Below the pieces are notes generated by a model. The model worked only from the letters and a program-made list of their open reading frames with translations. It did not search any database and was not told the DNA's origin. Of a stretch of DNA of 34,430 nt, positions 33,901 to 34,430 are shown piece by piece. Made by a program: the position numbers and the translations under genes. The stretch lies in assembly GCF_015207395.1 (NCBI RefSeq), contig NZ_JADEWX010000048.1:1-34430 (forward strand). The letters are read 5' to 3'. The first letter of the stretch is position 1. Each line of letters begins with the position of its first letter. Source of the stretch: Nodosilinea sp. LEGE 07088. GTDB taxonomy: Bacteria; Cyanobacteriota; Cyanobacteriia; Phormidesmidales; Phormidesmidaceae.

Positions 33901-34327
33901 AACTTCTCGTGGTTCCTATGTGATCGATCTGTTTGGTTTATCTGAGCAAGAAGCTATGACCAAATTTCCCAAAGCCTATCAGTGGGTTAGTGACCGCGTA
34001 AGACCTGAAAGAGAACAAAATAATCGGAAGGGCTATCGAGAGAATTGGTGTATTTTTGGAGAACCAAGAGCGAATTTTCGTCCGGCATTGAAGGATTTGT
34101 CTCGATATATCACTACTGTAGAAACAGCAAAACATCGAATCTTTGTCTTTCTTGACCGCAAAATCGTGCCCGATAATATGCTTGTCAATATTGCTCTTGA
34201 AGATGCATATTTTCTAGGCATATTGTCTAGCTGTGTTCACGTCCTTTGGTCACTTTCTGCTGGAGGCCGCTTGGGAGTTGGGCTCTTCCGGATCCAGGGT
34301 GGTAATTGTATAATGAGTTACGTTTAG
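30980..34327 (+). CDS. MmeI-like type IIG restriction-modification enzyme, with DUF559 insertion, 3'-truncated
   Basis: Host part of 1115 codons. The N-terminal endonuclease domain has Asp75-x9-Glu85-x-Lys87 (DFYKESCFLIEAK), the MmeI-type D-x9-ExK site. A helical spacer (QFLMRCIFTMFAEDVELLKG) leads to the adenine methyltransferase with motif I DPACGTGNFL (604-613) and motif IV NPPF (766-769). The target-recognition region follows. Residues 212-409 are an inserted DUF559 cassette (see 31613-32206), in frame. Beyond 34280 the sequence is ISL3 DNA, giving the ending LFRIQGGNCIMSYV, so the end of the recognition and C-terminal domains is lost. Without the insert, about 902 host codons remain. Base composition falls after about 33290. 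Whether any activity survives is unknown; methylation or cutting would normally need the missing part. Confidence 0.88.
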   Translation: MTPDDTQRVVAFIDKWQDSEDNERANYQTFFGDLCIALGVEGPPPKGSTPGDPYCFDKDIKFFTSDKAESTRFADFYKESCFLIEAKQGSQDSSKGHGKRGTKTYRDTMQKAFNQAKSYAYNRLLGSLPPFLITCDIGSHFEIWEGFSGEYGSYGARQRVNLADLKQAEVFDRFVKIFNDPQALNPEKYRARVTREVAAELAKLSRWLEENPSPLAPLPVGEGNRNTPSDLPSPLGRRAGDEGLSTHESTPWDGEFSRLTGRWRQIPDEFVERARELRKNQTPAETLLWELLRSRRFLGAKFRRQHEIGPFIADFYCHDARLVIELDGKVHLTQGLRDQDRNNWMQANGLTVLRFSNDDVFEHTEDVLSAIAEVVSPSPLAPLPVGEGNRNTPSDLPSPLGRRAGDEGNHPQAVAQFLMRCIFTMFAEDVELLKGEVFTTMLRDRWIPHPETFKPEIEELWRIMNTGGNLFGQGRILQFNGSFFEDATAFELPKEQLETLLKAAEKDWSQVEPAIFGTLVERALEKKERSRLGAHYTPRSYVERLVRPVVMEPLRQEWDEIELELKRLLEPASGAEEPTANQRKKAEQEIRTFLDKLQTIKILDPACGTGNFLYVSLDLLKGLEAEVQTRLVDVAGQVQLNVLEQINPSQFLGIEINPRAAAIAELVIWIGYLQWYFKRYGNAEPPEPVLQAFGNIENRDAVLAYDGKEPDVDPKTGQVRTRWGGRMMTHPVTGEEVPDPTDQVVIYRYLNARAAEWPEADYVVSNPPFIGNSPMRDRLGDGYTEIIRKTYHVVPETVDYVMYWWHKCADLVRSRKLKRFGLITTNTIRQTWQRKLIELHQLSNNPIRLFFAVPDHPWSDEGAAVRIAMTGAELDNPDIAQMADLKLVINEPTASTPEDSAEKLQLDSKKAGKIFPNLCAGVDVSKALPLNSGQDLCSRGMQLIGGGFRLSEEEVKGIEPDVVHLYLNGRDLLQTSRGSYVIDLFGLSEQEAMTKFPKAYQWVSDRVRPEREQNNRKGYRENWCIFGEPRANFRPALKDLSRYITTVETAKHRIFVFLDRKIVPDNMLVNIALEDAYFLGILSSCVHVLWSLSAGGRLGVGLFRIQGGNCIMSYV
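31612..31707. repeat. Direct repeat, left copy (96 bases, palindrome-rich)
   Basis: Identical to 32107-32202. It contains two perfect hairpins, CCCCTCTCCC/GGGAGAGGGG (loop TGT) and CCTTCTCCC/GGGAGAAGG (loop CTA). Outer arms CCCCTCACCCC and GGGGATGAGGG are nearly inverted. It is translated within the host frame as SPLAPLPVGEGNRNTPSDLP and following residues. Its length of 32 codons is divisible by three. Confidence 0.95.
31613..32206 (+). mobile_element. In-frame DUF559 nuclease cassette bounded by direct repeats
   Basis: 594 bases (198 codons) inserted into the restriction gene between Asn211 (AAC) and a second AAC before CACCCC, i.e. a possible 3-base target duplication. Layout: 96-base repeat, spacer, DUF559 domain, identical 96-base repeat. 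The nuclease reads RARELRKNQTPAETLLWELL, then KFRRQHEIGPFIADFYCHD with Asp314, then LVIELDGKVH with Glu325 and Asp327: the D-x10-E-x-D arrangement of Vsr-like DUF559 endonucleases. It has no ATG or GTG start of its own, so it can only be made as part of the host protein. Removing it restores EEN-HPQAVAQF, the expected host continuation. Confidence 0.8.
32107..32202. repeat. Direct repeat, right copy (96 bases, palindrome-rich)
   Basis: Base-for-base identical to 31612-31707 over 96 bases, starting 495 bases (165 codons) later in the same orientation and reading phase. Recombination between the two copies would delete the DUF559 domain and leave one repeat, still in frame. Confidence 0.95.
34309..34314 (+). 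promoter_or_regulatory. Probable -10 box of the ISL3 transposase promoter
   Basis: A perfect TATAAT lies 27 bases before the transposase ATG. The matching -35 position (TTCCGG near 34286) is weak and falls inside the terminal inverted repeat, which would let bound transposase repress its own promoter. Confidence 0.5.
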
Positions 34328-34340
34328 GGGGATTGACATC

Positions 34341-34430
34341 ATGGACTTTCACCTAGATACGCTGCTTAATTTTCCTAATGCAACCGTCGAGCAGTGCATT
34401 CAGGAGGCCGGAGAGATATTTCTGACATTG
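34341..34430 (+). CDS. ISL3-family transposase, N-terminal part
   Basis: Thirty codons are present before the window ends: MDFHLDTLLNFPNATVEQCI and then QEAGEIFLTL. This is the usual opening of ISL3-type (DDE) transposases, where a short helix-rich start leads to a zinc-binding cysteine cluster, not yet reached here. A Shine-Dalgarno-like GGGGGA precedes the ATG by about 11 bases. The catalytic DDE core is outside the window. Confidence 0.65.
   Translation, partial: MDFHLDTLLNFPNATVEQCIQEAGEIFLTL

Larger units (their letters stand above)
34281..34430 (+). mobile_element. ISL3-family insertion sequence, left end
   Basis: At 34281 the restriction gene breaks and GGCTCTTCCGGATCC begins. GGCTCTTC is the typical terminal inverted-repeat start of ISL3-family elements. 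Sixty bases later an ATG opens a transposase with an ISL3-like N-terminus. The right end, the second inverted repeat and the 8-base target duplication lie outside the window. Family assignment rests on the terminus and 30 residues. Confidence 0.7.

Noticed and set aside
30980-34327. BREX PglX-type methyltransferase
   Set aside because: The N-terminal D-x9-ExK nuclease and the helical spacer with FLMRCIFTMFAED fit MmeI-like type IIG enzymes, and no other BREX genes are present.

Overview
The window reads as chromosomal DNA of a filamentous, non-marine-picoplankton type cyanobacterium (Leptolyngbya/Nodosilinea/Phormidium-like; the genus is a guess). The basis is the dense scatter of the HIP1 octamer GCGATCGC and its core CGATCG through most genes, plus cyanobacteria-typical families: DUF1825, DUF1400 hydrolases, a PatD-like protein, a DUF815 ATPase, Uma2 and a DUF4377 lipoprotein. 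The first ~205 bases are an exception: they encode the start of an acyl-CoA dehydrogenase with high-GC proteobacterial codon use. They are fused without a gap to the middle of a cyanobacterial ribokinase gene, most likely an assembly chimera.

Layout. 200-3200: truncated ribokinase (minus), a small zinc-ribbon protein (minus), a CNT nucleoside transporter (plus), the relic of a GH13 alpha-amylase with an internal deletion (minus), a palindromic repeat and tRNA-His(GTG) (minus). 3400-6120: a four-gene neighbourhood of the arsenosugar/'rSAM-selenodomain-associated' type (TIGR04283 glycosyltransferase, DUF547, rhodanese, TIGR04282/DUF2064), without the ArsM and ArsS enzymes in view. 6190-7600: a Deg/HtrA protease with a clear rho-independent terminator. 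7825-11916: a compact minus-strand run ybaB - LMW phosphatase - secreted DUF1400 hydrolase - retropepsin-like zinc protease - rimK, with gaps of 10 to 41 bases. 12140-13870: DUF1825 and a DUF815 AAA ATPase (plus). 13890-16770: a double-ATPase peptide ABC protein translationally linked to a zinc-ribbon protein, then a PatD-like protein (minus).

17240-22780: RelA/SpoT and PurK (plus), then release factor 3 (minus). 22994-25504: a second DUF1400 hydrolase, fused to a C-terminal family-3 solute-binding domain. 25910-29222: a plus-strand set of small secreted or stress-type proteins (secreted hypothetical, DUF6325, SHOCT, DUF4377 lipoprotein) and a CDF zinc exporter. 29244-30180: a conserved cyanobacterial hypothetical, then a repeat-rich spacer with an eleven-unit array of degenerate 21-base repeats and two palindromic elements.

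30181-34430 is the accessory end. It holds a Uma2 nuclease and an MmeI-like type IIG restriction-modification gene. The latter carries a second nuclease domain (DUF559) inserted in frame between two identical 96-base palindromic repeats. Its 3' end is cut off by the left end of an ISL3-family insertion sequence that runs out of the window. The in-frame, repeat-bounded DUF559 insertion is the most unusual object here: it looks like a mobile nuclease cassette that entered a restriction gene without breaking its reading frame.
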